Positions 61,601 to 64,000 of a DNA stretch of 64,000 nucleotides are shown in pieces (the stretch's first letter is position 1; each line of letters opens with the position of its first letter). The stretch is taken from contig LR746275.1 in assembly GCA_902729315.2 (NCBI GenBank), positions 1,180,501 through 1,244,500 of the forward strand. The letters are read 5' to 3'. The notes beneath the pieces are model-generated. The model was not told the DNA's origin. It did no database searches and saw only the letters and a program-made list of their open reading frames with translations. Source of the DNA: Spirodela intermedia (Eukaryota > Streptophyta > Magnoliopsida > Alismatales > Araceae). A program made the position numbers and the translations under genes.

Positions 61601-64000
61601 GTTGCCATGCCATCAGGAGAGTCTATTCAATGCCTTCAACTGTGACCAGCTTAAACCTTGTTAGTTGGGTTATTCATAGTTTATCTTTCTTTATACGGTA
61701 TGACCAGGTAATTTTCAGTTTCTTTTTGAGGGCTAACCAGGGAGGTGGTCAATCAAAAAAATGAAATAAATCAGTCATAGATTATTCTGCTATTTTTTTA
61801 TGATGACGCAACTCTTTATGATTTTTAGGGAAGAATTTTCCCCAAGGTATTATAGTTGTACTCTTCAGTACATTTTATAATCCTGGAAATCAGCTTTTGG
61901 GACGGAATCCGAGGAATGTTCGTTTTATTTTTCTTCAATGATACAATATTTTGAACTTTTTGTAATGGAGTTGGAAGACAATTTCCATTATGTTTTCCTT
62001 TGTACATCCATGCTTGCATTTGAATTGAAGTAACTTGATTTTGCATATTTATTCAGGAGGCCTCAATGTTGAAGGAGAGGCAGATAGCTGGGATTTTGGC
62101 GTAGGTATGGATGCAGAATATAACCGCTTAATATTTAGTAATCCAGACAAATACTCTTGTGATCTTGTGAGTAAGCATTGGAAGTAACTTCTTTAAAAAT
62201 TAGTGTGAACCTCCAAAGCGAGCTTTTTTTTCACTTGGCTGCAAATGGCTGATGCAACTGGCTTGCTGGCATTCCAAGAAGCTTGTACAGGCCTGTGCAT
62301 TTAGGTTAAACAATTGCTCTATTTGTATTTTATGCCTCTATCGTTAACCTTAAAGAGGAGTTGATAGAAATATTGGTATTGAATATGCAGATATTTGCTT
62401 TGCCTTGAACCACAAACCAGGTAGATTGTCAAGATTTTGACTCGTGATTTAACGCAGAGCATAACAAAAATGTATGATTGGAGAAATTTACGCAGTGATT
62501 TGAGAATGATTGTTAAACTGCCAGGCTGTAAATGGAAATTTTGGATAATGCAGTTTATCTCTTTCATGGGGCGTCACATTATTGGGCCTGATTTCTGGAC
62601 GTAAAGTCCATATTAGATCATGGATGTTTATTCACATTTGACCTTGCAGTAAGTTTATGCAACATGCACATCTAATCGTTAGATCAATTAACATGGAGTT
62701 TGACCACTGAACATAAAGTTTAAATTAAGTTTTGAGGTCCATCATTGATAAGTTTCACCATTTGACTGAAAGTGCACCCTATGCTGTGGAGTCTCTGCAG
62801 TGTTCAACTTAGGTCCTTAAACCCACTCGCATTGTGCTTAACCATTGACACAAGTTTCTTGTTGGGTAATGAAGGCCCATTTGTATTGAACTTTGAGGAA
62901 GGGAAACATCTGTCAATTACCTTTCAGTGGCTAATGTGTGATCGGATGCTTACCCTTTGGATGTCTACCCTTGTTTTTCTTCTGTTGAGGATGACATACT
63001 TCATCACTTTTTTTTGAACAATGGTGGCAAATGGGCTTCTGCTGGTCATTTCTCATTCGTACAATTTCAAGGTGGTTATTACCAGAGGCAAGATGTTTTA
63101 AATTTTTTTACTGAAGAGTGGGAATTAGTGGACCAGATGGAACTTGATAGGTTTCCTTTCCTGATCATTGATTGTGTGCTTTGTTTGGTTCCACATTTCC
63201 TTTTGATATTTTTTTTCTTTAAGTCGCATTCAATTTATTGCTTCAGAGAACATTAGCATCCTGAGTATCTAGGCTGTCCATCTTAAAATGTCTTCTGTCC
63301 TCGAAACCCTTTGAAAGGAGATACGGCCTCCTCTGTAACCTCCTCCTCATTCCTTAACTAACATATAGACTTCAGCAAAGATTTACCTTTCGCTTTAGTA
63401 CCTTTTTCAGTAAATTCAGCTTATCAGTGCCATGCCCTGAGCTTGACTCGTAGTGGACGAAATAAGTGTTAAAATCAAAGATATTTATTTGAGTGTTCCA
63501 TAATATTTGGCAAACAAGTGCAAAAGCCAATGTATTAAGTTATAATGATACTTTGTCTTGACCACGTGTATAATCCGTAGATGCTTACTGTATGTGTAGA
63601 CTTCTAATGCTTTCAGTGTCCTCGCTGTATTTCACGAGTTATTTTCTGAATAGGGTGATAGAGGTGTATATAGTAATGATTATTATTCTCTAAGTTTTGA
63701 TTTTTCTTGGTGAGAATATTTTGGTAACCTTATTCTTTTGTGGGACAAAATGGTTCCCCATGCAAAGTGTTTGACATGTCTATTCTTTGCTCATGATTCA
63801 TTTCGGCAGGTGCTGGCTTTTACTTAAATGCAACACAAGATAAGTGGAAAAACTGGCGTATGTATGACTATGTTGTTAAAGAACTGCCAAAGCTTCTCAG
63901 CGTAAACTTTCCCAACCTTGACATTTCACGGGCATCTATTTCTGGTCACTCGATGGGTGGCCATGGTGCTTTGATAATTTACCTAAAGAATCCAGGAGCA
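55684..64000 (+). CDS. SFGH: S-formylglutathione hydrolase (esterase D type), partial at window end
   Basis: Hydrolyses S-formylglutathione to glutathione and formate, the second step of glutathione-dependent formaldehyde detoxification in the cytosol. Exons in the window: 55684-55845, 61410-61527, 62057-62104 and 63810-64000 (open at the edge). Phases agree, and the 519 nt encode exactly 173 residues, about 60 percent of the usual ~280. Family features: [12 protein letters not shown] (17-28), [13 protein letters not shown] (57-69), [29 protein letters not shown] across three exons, and nucleophile Ser157 in [11 protein letters not shown]. The Asp and His of the triad lie outside the window. 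Intron 1 is unusually long (5564 bp) because of an inserted retrotransposon and a gene fragment. The ATG has a good context (GCTATGGAC). Confidence 0.95.
56382..56386. other. Left target-site duplication (GATCT)
   Basis: GATCT directly precedes the low-coordinate end of the gypsy element. The identical GATCT follows its other end at 59642-59646. Confidence 0.85.
56387..59641 (-). mobile_element. Non-autonomous Ty3/gypsy element in SFGH intron 1
   Basis: A 3255-bp element, antisense to SFGH, bounded by the GATCT duplication. 3' LTR 56387-56648; 5' LTR 59326-59641, with TGATACGA...TCGTATCA ends. The primer site (GTATCAGAGCC in minus sense, 59300-59325) and polypurine tract (GGAGGGGGGAGTAA, 56649-56662) are intact. 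Gag occupies 59300-58430 ([14 protein letters not shown]), a zinc knuckle lies near 58230 ([14 protein letters not shown]), and protease spans about 58050-57740 ([18 protein letters not shown]). Protease is followed directly by integrase (57740-57180; [17 protein letters not shown]) and the chromodomain-side end (57180-56740; [14 protein letters not shown]). Reverse transcriptase and RNase H are missing, so it cannot move by itself. Frameshifts are few, suggesting a younger element than those at 7-47 kb. Confidence 0.92.
59326..59641 (-). mobile_element. 5' LTR of the intronic gypsy element, with TATA and two G-boxes
   Basis: 316 bp. In minus sense it has TATAAATA (59564-59571). Two CACGTG boxes (59580-59585 and 59591-59596) lie just upstream. 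The 3' LTR is about 50 bp shorter through an internal deletion, and there the second CACGTG has changed to CATGTG. Confidence 0.85.
59642..59646. other. Right target-site duplication (GATCT)
   Basis: Exact repeat of 56382-56386, immediately outside the element's 5' LTR. Confidence 0.85.
60440..60550 (-). pseudogene. Fragment of a BZW/eIF5-mimic (W2-domain) translation-factor gene
   Basis: On the minus strand a short stretch reads IKTHK, stop, then [20 protein letters not shown] and DNAG. From memory, this matches the N-terminal region of plant eIF5-mimic / basic leucine zipper and W2 domain proteins (RIKTRKRNIAAxLDP...VVQIYLDNAG). An in-frame TAG replaces one residue, and similarity ends abruptly after DNAG at a possible old donor (G|GTGGTC). 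It is a gene fragment carried into SFGH intron 1, probably by a transposon or double-strand-break repair. No other exon of that gene was recognised nearby. Confidence 0.6.
60551..61409. other. Rest of SFGH intron 1, nothing recognised
   Basis: Unique-looking AT-rich intron sequence. The 59647-60439 part left of the gene fragment is likewise featureless. Confidence 0.5.
62105..63809 (+). other. SFGH intron 3, nothing recognised
   Basis: A 1705-bp intron between donor G|GTATGG and acceptor CGGCAG. Short ORFs in it lack features. Confidence 0.6.

Overview
This is nuclear DNA from a flowering plant. The evidence is spliced genes with GT/AG introns, plant-specific families (a FAR1-related protein, pheophytinase, a P-class pentatricopeptide repeat protein), long CT/GA microsatellites, and large AT-rich blocks of decayed LTR retrotransposons. 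The GC-rich coding exons hint at a monocot or early-branching angiosperm, but I cannot name the species. No tRNA, rRNA or CRISPR array was found.

Genic island 1 (1-6.25 kb, minus strand). The left edge looks like the promoter and leader of a gene whose coding part lies outside the window: a TATA box, a 49-codon leader ORF, and a cluster of ACGT-core motifs upstream. Next is a three-exon FAR1-related (FRS) gene (795 aa), with a probable leader intron and a GC-rich leader near 6.1 kb.

Retroelement block 1 (7.2-16.7 kb). Two Ty1/copia elements, both plus strand, are nested or recombined. Both are riddled with stops.

Genic island 2 (17.2-21.2 kb, minus strand). The five-exon pheophytinase gene (514 aa, complete catalytic triad) acts in chlorophyll breakdown. 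A promoter-like relic faces the copia block.

Retroelement block 2 (22-47 kb). This is a pile of Ty3/gypsy fragments in both orientations. It holds an Athila-like minus-strand element with roughly 0.8-kb LTRs and a 1.2-1.8 kb repeat family (called R here) with four large copies in two opposed pairs, plus outlying fragments at 8.9 and 22.7-23.3 kb.

Genic island 3 (48.9-64 kb). A single-exon PPR gene (minus) and a three-exon small-protein gene (plus, probably DUF7787 family) diverge from an interval containing a 1-kb imperfect GA-repeat tract. To the right, the plus-strand S-formylglutathione hydrolase gene (formaldehyde detoxification) runs off the window. Its 5.6-kb first intron carries an antisense 3.26-kb gypsy element with an exact 5-bp target duplication and no reverse transcriptase, plus a fragment of a translation-factor gene (BZW/eIF5-mimic type).

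All exon models were built by hand from splice consensus, reading-frame phase and family similarity recalled from memory. No alignment could be run.
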